Assembly: GCA_027886185.1 (NCBI GenBank)
Contig: WOAB01000563.1
Span: 1,488,001-1,552,000 of the forward strand
DNA: 64,000 bases
Source of the DNA: Rheum nobile
Lineage: Eukaryota; Streptophyta; Magnoliopsida; Caryophyllales; Polygonaceae
Direction of reading: 5' to 3'
Part shown: positions 43,002 through 54,125 of the stretch, piece by piece
How the letters are laid out: each line of letters starts with the position of its first letter
Position numbering within the stretch: the first letter of the stretch is position 1
The notes under the pieces: model-generated
The model's database searches: none
Seen by the model: only the letters and a program-made list of their open reading frames with translations
What the model was told of the DNA's origin: nothing
Made by a program: the position numbers and the translations under genes

Positions 43002-44129
43002 TTACCCTTGGGCTTCGTTAACATACATGTGATGAGCAAACTGACCATGAAACCAATCCTTTCCTTTTGAGGGTCCCTGTTCAAGAACCTTAACCTTTTC
43101 TTCAAGAAATTGATTTTTATCACGACAGGTTTGAAGAGCTTTATCAAGAATGTCATTTTTCTCAGCTAGTTCCCTAGACAGTTTTTCTTTAGCAAAAGAG
43201 CAACTATCATCAGAATCCTCATCACCGTATCCAATTCCATATCTAGATTTAACAAAGACAGTTTGATTGACAATTTTTTCATTTATAGAAGTAGTCAATA
43301 CATCAAGCTTATCTATGATCTCAACAAGCAAATCATTTTCTGGAGTAAGGGAACTCTGACAATTCTTAGCATGCTTGGGTTCCTTTTCACGAGTTAAACA
43401 TGAATCACACTTTCTAGAGGAATTAGCAAGCAATTTTTCAGTTTCATCAAGTTTCTTGCTCCAAACAGAATTCTCAGTAGATAAGCATGAAATTTCTTCT
43501 TCACATTCATCTAGTCTTTCCTGAAGGGAACTATTCTCTTTTCCAAGTTTCATAATGATCTTGATCAATTGTTTCTTATCACATTCAAGAAGAGATTTAG
43601 TAAAGTTAGAAGAGGATACCTCAGAGTCATCCGAGTCGGTTGAATCCTCCTTAGCCATCAAGCATCTTCCTCTAGATATTTCATTTAGATCCAGTTCCCC
43701 ATCGGAGTCCTCTGAGTCGTCTCCGAAAGTTGGAAAGAGAGCTTTCTTTTTCATAGGCTTGTCATCTTCATTTGAATTCTTTGGACAATTCTTAGCAAGA
43801 TGTCCTCTTTCCTTACATTGATAACATACATAATCCTTGAGGTCCCTTTTCTGGAAGGATTTCTTGAACTTTCCCTTGTTGAAGTGCTTTTTGATGTGCT
43901 TTGTGACAAGAGCGGTCATCCCATCTTCCTCTTCTTCGAGATCAGAATTTTCTTCCTCCATTTCCTTATCAATAATGCCATCACCATTTTCAATCACACG
44001 CCAGCATTGATAATCATTGGTTTTGATATGGTTCGTCATGCATTTCTCCCACCATTCTTCTTCTCCCTTCTTCCGGATGTGAGGCTTGTTGATTGAGATT
44101 CCCAAATCGAATTCATTTGAGCTAGTCAT
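43002..44129 (-). CDS. S7 Gag-like protein lacking the capsid domain (375 residues)
   Basis: It starts MTSSNEFDLGISINKPH and reads WWEKCMTNHIKTNDYQCWRVIENGD, then jumps to MEEENSDLEEEED, so about 180 residues of the UBN2 capsid domain are deleted while the frame is kept. Next come the zinc knuckle CYQCKERGHLAKNC, the coiled-coil region and KSRYGIGYGDEDSDD, ending at ...YVNEAQG before the second knuckle. The in-frame deletion suggests selection or luck. RNA binding through the knuckle is conceivable; particle formation is not. Confidence 0.78.
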   Translation of the reverse strand: MTSSNEFDLGISINKPHIRKKGEEEWWEKCMTNHIKTNDYQCWRVIENGDGIIDKEMEEENSDLEEEEDGMTALVTKHIKKHFNKGKFKKSFQKRDLKDYVCYQCKERGHLAKNCPKNSNEDDKPMKKKALFPTFGDDSEDSDGELDLNEISRGRCLMAKEDSTDSDDSEVSSSNFTKSLLECDKKQLIKIIMKLGKENSSLQERLDECEEEISCLSTENSVWSKKLDETEKLLANSSRKCDSCLTREKEPKHAKNCQSSLTPENDLLVEIIDKLDVLTTSINEKIVNQTVFVKSRYGIGYGDEDSDDSCSFAKEKLSRELAEKNDILDKALQTCRDKNQFLEEKVKVLEQGPSKGKDWFHGQFAHHMYVNEAQG

Positions 44130-44166
44130 CTTAAAATCTGTAAACTAACACAAATCTAGAGCGCCT

Positions 44167-44178
44167 GCTCTGATACCA
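44167..44178 (-). other. S7 primer-binding site
   Basis: Minus TGGTATCAGAGC, two bases from the LTR. Confidence 0.9.
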
Positions 44179-44180
44179 AT

Positions 44181-45032
44181 TATAGGATCGTACGTGTTAG
44201 CAATCAAAGGGAATTGATAGTTCAGTTCCTTAGCAGCGGAATAAGTAAACAATCACAGAATCAAGTCTAGTTCCTTAGAGTGGAAACCTTTGATAACCAA
44301 CTAGTTATCCAGGATAAAACCCACTACCTCTCTTTCAAGAGGATTTGAAAGTCTACTTCTTTTATTAATGCTTCGATTACAATCAACTAGGATAGAACAC
44401 ACAGATTAAAGTCTTAAGACACACTAAAGACTCTCTACCTAGTTCGACCAAATCAAACACACAACAAGCAAGTGACTTATAGTTCTTCTTCAAAGAACTA
44501 AGCTCTGTTTTCTTCTTCGTAAGCAATGTGAGTGAATACGTAATTGTGAGAGAGTTTTGACTACTCTATTTATGTAACTTAATTGATGGAAAAACGAATC
44601 TACAACAACCGAATTACACAAATAAAATAATCAAAAAGTAATCGGAAAGATAATATTTGTTACCAAATATAATCTTCCACGATTTTACACTTTTTCATTT
44701 CCATAAAAGATATACTTTTAACCCCTAAGATAATATGGAAACATGATAATCTTTAACTTCTCTCTCCAAGTAAAGATCTACCCTAATTGGATCGCCACCG
44801 CCCTTCATCTCTTGTTCCAAGTTCTTTCGGCGTCAGCGTCCTTTAGTTCCTTGTGCCAGTTCCCAAATCTGGCATCTTGGTCTCTGTCTTGTGCTTCCAA
44901 TTCCTGAGTTCTCTGTTTATCAACACTTATGGAAATATTAATAGCAAAAGTGTTTGTCATCGTCAAAACTAGGAAAACTGAGGAAGAGAACTAGATAGGG
45001 AACTGGAGTTTCCAAAAGTTCACTTCCTAACA
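44181..45032 (-). repeat. S7 5' LTR
   Basis: It begins TATAGGATCG (TG changed to TA) and ends CACTTCCTAACA. Confidence 0.91.
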
Positions 45033-47254
45033 AAAACTTACAAAGAAAATTACATAATTATTTGTGTGGGCTCCAGAAATCGACAGAGAACCTACGCATG
45101 GAACACAACTGGGCATCTATAGACACTACGCGAACTCCAAACGAGCAAACAAATCAAGTTCTAGAACCTATCATGGGCCATCGGTAAAGGAAGGGGGAAA
45201 AGCCCATCATTGGAGAGAGAAAACGGTTACAAGGAGAGGGCACGTGTCGATCTATGGATGGAGGATGATTCCTATAAAAGCCCTATGAAGTTTGTTAGAA
45301 GGGATCCTTTTTTTGGCCATTTTTGGAGGCCGCAATTTGGCACAGAGGGGAGAGACGAAGCTCTCTGAAAACTCCATGGGGAAAATACGGCCCCGACCAT
45401 TTGAGAGCAGCCATGGGAGGAGGCCACAGTTCGGGGACTGCGATTTGTGCTCTCTGAAGCTCGACCACGATCGATGTGGAAAGCAAGGCAGGGGCTGAAC
45501 ACGATGAGCTCTCGAGAGCTCCTCTTGGCGGCTCTAATGGAGGAGCACCGGGGAGATGTCTTATGGAGGAGCCGCTTATACCCGTCAAGCTCGCTTCCGA
45601 CGCCACACCTTCGATCTGGAAAGCCTTCGTCTCCTCCGCCTTGCCGGATCGAGGCAAGGCGGAGGAGACGAAGGCTTTGATTGTGCGATCTGCTTGTTAG
45701 ATCAAGGTGGGTGTTTCTGGGCTTCCCCGGCGTCGGAAATGGCACTTATGCTAGCCGACCTTCATCTCTCCCCGGCGTTCCTCATATCACCACCGGCGAC
45801 CTTGTTCGCAAGGTAATATCTCTCTAGATCTGATGACTTTAAGAGCTTTGATTGTGCGATCTGCTTGAATCTGTGAATCCACCATTTTGCTCTTTATTTA
45901 GTTGTGCCATTTGTGCTCTAATTGCTTTAGTGACATCTTGATCTAACAAAGTGCTTCTCTGCGTGCAATGCCTGATATGCAATCTCACTCTCTTCTGTGT
46001 ATATGTGTGTTTTGCCTTAGCAAGATCTGGAACTATAATGCCCGTATTAAAGTCTAAAATATACAACATATTTTATCGGCATCCGCTCAAATGACTACGT
46101 AGATCTTTCCTAAGGTTGCTTGGGTCATATGCAAATTTATATTATACTCTTTAGTATATGCTTGTTCTGTAGTGGGAAAAATAGCATGTCTACATAGTAA
46201 CTTAGCTTGATTATAATCTGCGGGCCCGCTTGCAACACCACGGCTATAGCAAATTAGATGCGATCAGTTTACTCATTAAGTGCCACCACCGTGTCAAGAG
46301 CTCTAACATTCTTGACCTTCCTTTAAATTGTGAATGGATTTGATAAATGATCGCGTTTGGCCTCTCGATCAAGGCTCACTGATGCTCTAATCCTGTTGGG
46401 TGCAATAGTCGAGGTTTTAATGTTGCTTTCGTCTATGAAAAGCTTGCCTAGTCCTTCGCGAAGGCAATTTGACGGGTCTGTAAATCACTCAACCCTAGCC
46501 TTTTATGAATACATATATATATATATATGCTTTTCGTGTGGAATACTGACTTGAGCGTCGGAGAGCCCGCCCCCGGGGAAGCCATCTCCGGGGCGTTTTC
46601 AGGTGAATCTGGCGTATGAGAAAGTTGTTGGAGCTCGAGAACAGCCGTATACGATCTGGAGAGGTGTGAAGGATAGTATTTGCATCAGAACTGAAGCATG
46701 AAGCCAGAGGCCCCATCCTACGCGAAGCCAGCGACCAGGAACTTGCGGAGGGCGTCCCCAAAATAAACAAATCCTTAACAAATCCGAGTCAAGGGTGTGT
46801 TGACCCTTGACCCCTTCACGAAGCGTTGAATCGGAATTCAACCATTTGAACATAGAGAAAACGTGGTTTCAACTAATCCGGATTCTGATCAAACTTTATT
46901 GAAATTAACATGCCCTTAGAATTGGCAACGGAATCGGAATTTCCCAACTTTGAATAAGGATTTGATTTCTCTTGCAAAACATGCCAAGTAAAAAGCACAA
47001 CTCCAAGTACTAACTGCCAAAGAACTGAATGATCAGAGTGATTAAAAGGACCTTAATGCTTGGATTTTTAGAACATTGGATTTCTGTTGCATGAAATTTA
47101 AGTACACAACAACCATCACACAGAAGAAGCACAATGTACATGCTTTCAAACAACACTGAACGTTTCTAAGCACTTGAAAATAACCATAAAAATCACACAT
47201 GACACAGTATTGCACTGGTGTTCTCCAAATCAAAAATTCACCTCCCACTAGAGC
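45033..47254. other. Unassigned region with promoter-like and exon-like segments
   Basis: I recognise no protein family. 45172-45282 looks promoter-like (ATGGGCC, AAGCCCATC, GCACGTGTC, then CCTATAAAAGCCC). 45739-45812 could be a short first exon (MALMLADLHLSPAFLI..., ending GCAAG|GTAATA). A perfect hairpin lies at 45620-45678 and an (AT)n run at 46512-46530. 46530-46850 is GC-rich but unassigned. It could be a decayed host gene or an unrecognised LTR. Confidence 0.4.
45620..45678. repeat. Perfect 26-bp inverted repeat with 7-base loop
   Basis: 45620-45645 is the exact reverse complement of 45653-45678; the loop is GGATCGA. The sequence right after the right arm (GCTTTGATTGTGCGATCTGC, 45674 on) recurs at 45845-45864. 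Confidence 0.93.
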
Positions 47255-49307
47255 TGTAACACCCCCAAATTTCACCTCTTTGAAAGCATTACTGCCGATG
47301 ACCCCGGACGAAAACCCCGAAGTCACCCCAGGCTTTTCCAAACGATATAACCATCAAACCACAGTTATAATACCAAATATTACAACTTTTATTAAAACTA
47401 AAGTCTCGGAAATACAACATGATTCCAATAACTTTAAAATACAACATCAGAAATCTTACAGCGGAAGTCTTAAAGCAAAACAAATTGAGCACAACAGAAG
47501 TCTTTAAAACAAGGCGACAAAATAACTTGTCAAAATACCGTTCATCTTCATAGTCGTTCTAGCCTTCTTAGATCTGCAACATACCTGATGTGCCGAATCG
47601 AACGGATGACACCAGCCCACATGCGGAGAATAATTTACGTGGGTCAGTCTAATGAAAGAACATGCAAGGGTACAAAGCAGAGTGGTTCGAAGCAGTCGTA
47701 TTAGGTTAGACTCATCGCTTCTCGAATAATAACCGATGACGATAGTCAACCATCATACTCCTACCGGAATAAACAAGAGGTATGCACAAGAGAAGATTCT
47801 GGAGACCGAGCCTCACAGCAATCAATCCCAAAAGAAGACTCTAAATGAAATGAGCCTTATCGGAAACATGACAAATGTTGGAAAACTTAATTAATTACAC
47901 ACAATCACAGAATCACAGTATCACATTCGAGCGACTAAAAGTTAAGACGAGCTTTCCTAGCTGCACTAGCGCCTAGCTGCACTACTCACCCAAGGTATAT
48001 TAATTATGTGCGACAACGGCACTTATCTTATTTAATTCCAAAATCAAACCACATCACGTTATAAGCTTTTAAATATATGTTTCGCCGTGAGGGACATATA
48101 TTGACGGGAATATTTCCCAACGGTTGTGACACTGGCTAAGTGCACCACCTCTATACTCGGATAGAGGACGATCATGATCCTTGGTTTGGCTTGAGGGTTT
48201 CCGCCACCCCCTCCACCATAATTATCAAGAAACGACTGGACCACAACGAGCCCAGTGTTCCTAACTACCAATATTAACATAACAGGAAACGACTGGACCA
48301 CAACGAGTCTAGTGTTCCTAACTACCAGTGCTAACTTAACAGTTCAAGAACACGGTAAATTCACGTCAAAGCCAACATGGCCCACATCATAAACATATAT
48401 CTATACTAGCGTCGTTCTAGCAGATATACAACCTAGTATAATATCATATACTAATCACATATATATAATAGCGTTGATTCTAGCAGAAATACAACCTATT
48501 AATATCATCTTTTAATCATTTTATCCTCTTAACAAAACTGTTCCCAACATAAACAATAAATCATCCCAAATTAATTAACAACAAAACAATTGATAATTAA
48601 TTGAAGTATGGAATGATGAGCAAGAGCGAACCACCACTTGCCTTAGATCCGACGAAGCTCTAACAGGCTTAGAAACGGGTTCCTGAGTCTGAAACTGGGA
48701 TAGATCTTGGATAATAAATCCCTAAGAAACGCCCCATAACGAGACCCTAAGTTAGATTCAATATCCACATAATTGAATCTAAAAGAATATGAAAAGAATC
48801 GAAGGATCCGAGCCTCGCCCAAAGCCAAACACCCAAGAACACACACTCGGACAAGGCTCGCCGCGAGTGCGGTGGAGCGCTTGCCGCGGGTGCGGTGATG
48901 TGACAGTGGCGAGAACACGCACTCGGACAAGGCTCGCCGCGGGTGCGGTGGACCAACAGTGGCCATGGAGAAAACTTACCCAAATCGATTCAACTTCGAT
49001 TGAATCTTGGTTTGATCTCCAACCTTCTAACAACACTCAAGAGAACCTTTACCACTCAAAAGGAAACTCCAAACACTCTCTCACAAAGCTCAAAAGCTTG
49101 CACAACAATGGAGAAAACAGAGGAAAACAGAGGAGAGAAGAAGATGAAGCTTGGACTTTGGATTTCGATCCCTTTTATAGCCCCAAATCGAGCTTCCTCA
49201 GGGGGAACAAGCAAGGGTACAAGCCGGGAACAAGGGAACAAGAAGACAACAAGTGGAGCCACTTGCTTCTGCAGAGGGAAGACGATAACGTCAAAGAAAA
49301 TATCCCA
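47255..49307 (-). mobile_element. Gypsy-type LTR (about 2.05 kb), solo or truncated
   Basis: On the minus strand it runs TGGGATATTTTC...GGGGTGTTACA. The GGGGTGTTACA end is common in plant Gypsy LTRs. A TATAAAAGG box lies at 49171-49179 (minus). The interior has tandem repeats at 48228-48345, 48390-48510 and 48838-48955. 47590-47780 matches 60830-61010, a second LTR of the family. No target duplication was found, and the right edge is uncertain by about 15 bp. It interrupts the S8 gag. Confidence 0.65.
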
Positions 49308-49319
49308 CCGTGGGGTGCG

Positions 49320-50089
49320 GTGGTGAAGAGGGCTGTTAGTTCGTCCTCCTCTTCTTCAAGGTCTGAGTTCTCTTCCTCCATCTCGAGCCTAGAGAAGGCT
49401 TTGGAGATCTTGAGGGCAATTCCTTTCTCCAGTTTCTTGTCGGTATTGGCTTTGGTGTTCTCTCGTTCTTCAACCTCCAGTTTCCCTATGATTTGTGTCA
49501 AGGGAAGGGATTGGATGCCTGAAGTGTTCTTCATGATTCCCTTCAGAAGGGTGAATTTGGAGTTGAGTCCATTGATGACCACTAGGGACTTGGATACTTC
49601 ATCAAGATCGAATCCCGCCGCTGTTAACTTTCCAATCAATCTGTTGAAGCGGGAGTAGTACTCTGAGATAGTCTCAGTTTCCATCATTTTGAAAGTGTGG
49701 TATTCTCCTTCCAAAGCGAACTTTCTGCTTTGCTTTAGTTCCTCACTTCCTTCATGCATCTCCTTGAGAGCTTTCCACATCTCTTTGGCCGTCTTGATTC
49801 CTATGACCTTGTCCATGTCCTCTCTGTCCAGTCCATTGAGGATGAACTGTCTGGCCTTGGCATTCTTTTCCATGATGACATAGTGTTCTGGTTTCCAGTC
49901 TTCTTCTTTCATGGTAAGATCGACGTGGCCATCTCCATTTTCGACTATCCTCCAGCATTGATAGTCGTTGGTCTTGATGTGGCTTTCCATGCACTTTTCC
50001 CACCATGTTTCTTCTCCTTTCTTTCGGAGATGTGGCTTATTGGTGGAGATTCCGAGCTCAAACTTGCTTGGTTGAGACATGATCTGCAA
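49320..50089 (-). pseudogene. S8 gag, 3'-truncated
   Basis: It begins MQIMSQPSKFELGISTNKPH, keeps the N-terminus lost in S1, and contains a full capsid domain (EGEYHTFKMM, YYSRFNRL, INGLNSKFTLLK) and acidic EEENSDLEEEEDELTAL. Then it runs into LTR sequence before the zinc knuckle. The 304-residue open frame (to 49175) is a chimera whose last about 50 residues are LTR read-through. Confidence 0.82.
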
Positions 50090-50117
50090 ACTTAAGAAAG
50101 ATCTAGAGCTTTTCCTG

Positions 50118-50129
50118 CTCTGATACCAA
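50118..50129 (-). other. S8 primer-binding site
   Basis: Minus TGGTATCAGAGC, one base from the LTR. Confidence 0.88.
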
Positions 50130-50130
50130 T

Positions 50131-51263
50131 TGTAGGATCGTGATTGTTAGATAAAAACTTAAGGAACTCAGAATGATGATTATTAGTTCCTTTCGCAGTG
50201 GAAATAAACAATCAAATATAAGACAAGTTTCTTATAGTGGAAACCTTTGATTGCCAACTAGCAATCCAGGATAAAAACCACTACCTTTCTTCGAAAGGAT
50301 TTCAAGGTCTACTTCTTGATTTCTTATCTCTTTTGGTTATAGCTTATCCTAGGAACACACACAGTTTCTTTGCCTTACACACAGTTAGACAATCCTAGAT
50401 AACTCAACACAATCAATAATCAATCCAAGAAACAGACCTTCGCACCTAGGAACTATCACTTACAGTCACAGGAACTTAGCACTCAACTTTTCTATTCCTT
50501 GACGGGTTCCTCTTGATCTCGGTTTGCTTTGATGATCTTGTTTGAAGGTTCCCATTTGATATTTGCTAATGTGTGTGAGTCGTGTTTTAGTGCTTGAAGA
50601 TAACTCTTGAGTTAGTCTTCCTTTTATAGAGGATTCTTCGCAGCTTGATCCTCTCTGGGTTCCCACAGATTGAGCTTGCCGTAGGATCAGTGGTTCTCCT
50701 TGGTCCACATTGTTCTTGGCATGTGCAAACAACCTAGGCAGCTCAGAATCTCTCTTGGTTGGTCAACTACCTCAGACGAGTCTTGCTATGTCGTTGTCCA
50801 AATGCTTTCGTCCGAGGTTGAACAAGCTGGGCTCTTGGGAACTGTCTTCTAGACAGTGACATCTCTATGTCCTGTCGCTTTCACCTTCTCTGTCCGAGGT
50901 TCAGCGTTTCTGGGTATCTTGTTGTTTTGTTCTGGACATTGGCAGACCTTTGGAAGCTTCGGACAAGTCGTTTTCAACAACTTTTGTCCGAGGTTGTGTG
51001 TCCCCAGATTTCTCGGAAATCGCAATGTCACATGCTACGTTACTGGGCACATCTGGGTTCCTCTGGGTTCCTTCTTCTGTCTTATTCCTTTGGTTCTCTT
51101 TGTCCTGTTTGGTTTTCTTGACTTCGGTATATTCCTGTGGTTCCTTAAAACACATCTTTGAGATAAAACATTAGTATCATAATATTTGTCATCTTCAAAA
51201 GTAGAGAAACTGAGGAAAGAAACTCTCAGGGGAACCTAAGTTCCAGAGTTCCATTTCCTAACA
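50131..51263 (-). repeat. S8 5' LTR
   Basis: 1,133 bp, TGTAGGATCGTG...CCATTTCCTAACA. Confidence 0.88.
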
Positions 51264-51642
51264 CACTCTCAGCTGCGGCTTTCCCTGTGAGGAAGATCTC
51301 ATGCGCCATATAAGACGGTGTCCCCGCTAACTCAAGCGTCGTATGGTGCGTCTTCTCGCTCAGTTTAAACATCATGGCAAACCCGAAGTCGCCCAAACAA
51401 GCATTGAACTCTGCGTCCAACATTATGTTGCTTGTTTTGATGTCGTGGTGGAGGACTCTTTTTGTGCACTCGTTCTGGAGGTAGTCAATCGATTGGGCTA
51501 CCCCATAAACAATGATGCGCCGGGTTTCCCAGCTTAGTGTGCTTTGCTTTTGTTTTCCTTGAGGGTATAAGAGTTTGTCCAAGCTACCATTTGGCATGTA
51601 TTCGTATACTAGGAGAAGCTCGTCGCCCTCATTACACCATCC

Positions 51643-52498
51643 TATTGGATCGTTAGAGTTATGTCTGAGGGAACAAAGGCTTTGTTCCCACAGAAGGTGC
51701 AACGGAATAATATAGCAAGAAAGATAAGGAACGAACTAACGATGTATAGTGGAAACCCCAATCAGTCAAATAACTAATCAAGGATTTTGAAGCGTCTACT
51801 TGTCTTATTGATTTCTTGTTCGATTACACTTGTAGCCTGTACTCCAAACCCTAGACTTCACACCTAAGTTTGAATCTCTTCTACAACGGTGAATACGAAC
51901 TCAACCCTCTAAGACTCACACACACTTCACTCTCCTTTCTCTTCTCAGTTTTATGCTCCGTGTTCATCGTCGTTCATAGAAATGAATCCACACTCCTATT
52001 AATACAACTCGACTAACACAATCGTAACAAGATAAAATATCTTTCTAAACTTGGTAACAAGAATATATTTAATGATTTGAAGAATAATATCTTAACCGTC
52101 TATATTATCTATGGAAGGAATTCCTAAGATAACATAATCGGTAAAGGATAAGATCTTCTCTCTCCAAATATATTATCTTAGGAAAGATTTCCTAAGCTAA
52201 CGCATTCAGATTCTCTCTCCACATCTTCTCTTCTGCGAGATCCTTCCAGCCGAAATCCTTCTTCCTTGACCGCGTGATCTTCAAAGATAATCTTCATAAT
52301 CTTCACGCTGAATATCCTTCACTCCATTCGCAGCTTGATTTGTTCGTCATTGATATTCCTTGAGAGGTAACAAAGCATATGAAGAGTACTTTGTTCCCTC
52401 TGCGATCCTTAGCTGCAATGGTTCCCTGAGACAACTGAAACACTTGGTGACCAGATTAGTTGAATGTTTGTTACCATCAAAACCTAAGGAATTCAACA
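51643..52498 (-). mobile_element. Sirevirus-like solo LTR inside the kinase gene
   Basis: 856 bp, plus strand TATTGGATCGTTAG...GGAATTCAACA. The start corresponds to TGTAGGATCG of the other LTRs, with its terminal G mutated. The flanks CATCC (51638-51642) and CATCT (52499-52503) are a 5-bp duplication with one change, and the kinase frame rejoins across it (KLI to GWC). Confidence 0.8.
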
Positions 52499-52543
52499 CA
52501 TCTGATTAGCTTCACCACGTTCTTGTGGTGAAGGCTGCCTATT

Positions 52544-53020
52544 TGTTGGAATATAAATGTCCCACATCTAAAGTTGGGACATAAATTGCCTAGTATATAA
52601 GCTTGATGGACTACTCCTCCTATTGCCAATTGGTTTTAGGATGGAACTCTATTGGGTTTATGTACTAGGCCTATCTGCGCCTATGCGCTCGTGTCCGCAC
52701 GATCCCCAGTCTATGGGACCACAGACTTTGATATGGTATCAGAGCTGGTTCGGTCCTGGGCCCCTTTATTAGGTTGATTGGGTTTGACTATAAAGAGATT
52801 GAGATGCCCACCCACACTCGTTTGTCCAAGTGTCAACTGGGCTTGGCCAATTGCCTGCCCGTTGCACTTACGGGGGCGTGTTGGAATATAAATGTCCCAC
52901 ATCTAAAGTTGGGACATAACTTGCCTAGTATATAAGCTTGATGGATTACTCCTCGGCCTATCTGCGCCTATGCGCTCGTGTCCGCACGACCCCCAATCTA
53001 TGGGCCCATAGACTTTGACA
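52544..53020 (+). mobile_element. TRIM retrotransposon with perfect target duplication
   Basis: LTRs at 52544-52733 (190 bp) and 52879-53020 (142 bp) begin TGTTGGAATATAAATGTCCC. The right one has lost about 48 bp after GATTACTCCTC. A perfect tRNA-Met primer site TGGTATCAGAGC is at 52734-52745, with a G-rich tract ACGGGGGCG before the right LTR. CTATT flanks both sides (52539-52543, 53021-53025). It has no coding capacity, as expected for a TRIM. Confidence 0.88.
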
Positions 53021-53272
53021 CTATTGTAGTGATCTCAGCAACCATGTTCTTTCTTCCTCTTTGATTATTCTTCCATACTATCTTCACAGCCATCTCCGCA
53101 TCCTTTAATATCCCTTTGTAGACTATCCCGAAACCGCCTCTGCCTAGTTCATTTTTGGCGTTGAAGTTGTCAGTTGCGGATTTGAGTTCTCTGAGCTGGT
53201 ACTTTCTTAGGCCTATGTTACTTATCTCAATCTCATCCTCCAGGGGAAATTCCTGATCCCCTTGATCTTTTC

Positions 53273-54125
53273 TATAGGATCGTACGTGTTAGCAATCAAA
53301 GGGAACTGAGAGTTCAGTTCCTTAGCAGCGGAATAAGTAAACAATAACAGAATCAAGTCCAGTTCCTTAAAGTGGGAACCTTTGATAACCAACTAGTTAT
53401 CCAGGATAAAACCCACTACCTCTCTTTCAAGAGGATTTCAAAGTCTACTTATTTTATTAATGCTTCGATTACAATCAACTAGGATAGAACACACAGATTA
53501 AGTCTTAGACACACTAAGGACTCCCTACCTAGTTCGATCAAATCAAGCACACAAGCAAGTAAGCGACTTACAGTTCTTCTTCTTCAAAGAACTAAGCTAT
53601 GTTTCTTCTTCGTAAGCAATGTGAATGAATGCGTAAGTGTGAAAGAGTTTCAACTACTCTATTTATGTAATTTAATTGATGGAAGAAACGAATCTCCAAC
53701 AGCCGAATTACACAAATAAAATAATCAAAAAGTAATCGGAAAGATAATATTTGTTACCAAATATAATCTCCCATGATTTTACAATTTTCGTTTCCACAAA
53801 AGATATACTTTTAACTCCTAAGATAATATGGAAACATGATAATATTTAACTTCTCTCTCCAAGTAAAGATCTACCCTAATCAGATCGTCGCTGCCCTTCA
53901 TCTCTTGTTCCAAGCTCTCTTAGCATCAGCGTCCTTCAGTTCCTTATGCCAGTTCCCAAATCTGGCATCTTGGTCTCTGTCTCGTGCTTCCAATTCCTGA
54001 GTTCCCTGTTCATCAACACTTATGGAAATATTAATAGCAAAAGTGTTTGTCATTATCAAAACTAGGAAAACTGAGGAAGGAAACTAGGTATGGAACTGGA
54101 GTTCCCAAAAGTTCACTTCCTAACA
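53273..54125 (-). repeat. S5 3' LTR
   Basis: 853 bp, TATAGGATCGTACG (TG changed to TA) to CACTTCCTAACA. It directly abuts the kinase fragment. Confidence 0.9.

Larger units (their letters stand above)
40117..45032 (-). mobile_element. Complete non-autonomous Sirevirus derivative S7
   Basis: LTRs 40117-40967 and 44181-45032 (about 851 bp each), polypurine tract at 40968-40981, primer site at 44167-44178, and perfect AAAAC duplications (40112-40116, 45033-45037). The interior is only 3.2 kb: one gag-like ORF, a zinc-knuckle remnant and an RNase H trace, with no protease, integrase or RT. It keeps the cis signals and would depend on a partner such as S1-type elements. Confidence 0.92.
49308..51263 (-). 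mobile_element. Truncated Sirevirus S8 (5' LTR and start of gag)
   Basis: 5' LTR at 50131-51263, primer site at 50118-50129, then gag to about 49320, where Gypsy LTR sequence begins. The remainder of S8 is not found to the left. Its LTR is longer and more diverged than those of S1/S3/S7. The LTR sits in the kinase gene; the first target copy CACTC (51264-51268) is visible but its partner is not. Confidence 0.82.
51264..53272 (-). pseudogene. L-type lectin receptor-like kinase domain, split by a solo LTR and a TRIM
   Basis: Kinase exon pieces on the minus strand are 53272-53021 (juxtamembrane DEIEISNIGLRKYQLRELK, glycine loop GRGGFGIVYKG, VK lysine), 52543-52499 (GSLHHKNVVKLI) and 51637-51264 (GWCNEGDELLLVYEYMPNG, DIKTSN, GDFG, LAGTPSYM, ending TGKAAAES). 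The phrases LLYPQGK and DAEFNACLGDFG point to plant LecRK proteins. Damage: HRD is HHD, APE is AHE, the lectin and transmembrane parts and C-lobe end are missing, two elements lie inside, and LTRs border both ends. It is the only clear host-gene remnant here. Confidence 0.85.

Noticed and set aside
42760..43032. Plus-strand ORF in S7
   Set aside because: Antisense to the decayed Gag zinc-knuckle region, with no independent support.
45272..45816. Six overlapping ORFs on both strands around the hairpin
   Set aside because: GC-rich DNA and the inverted repeat keep several frames open. No frame has a recognisable domain.
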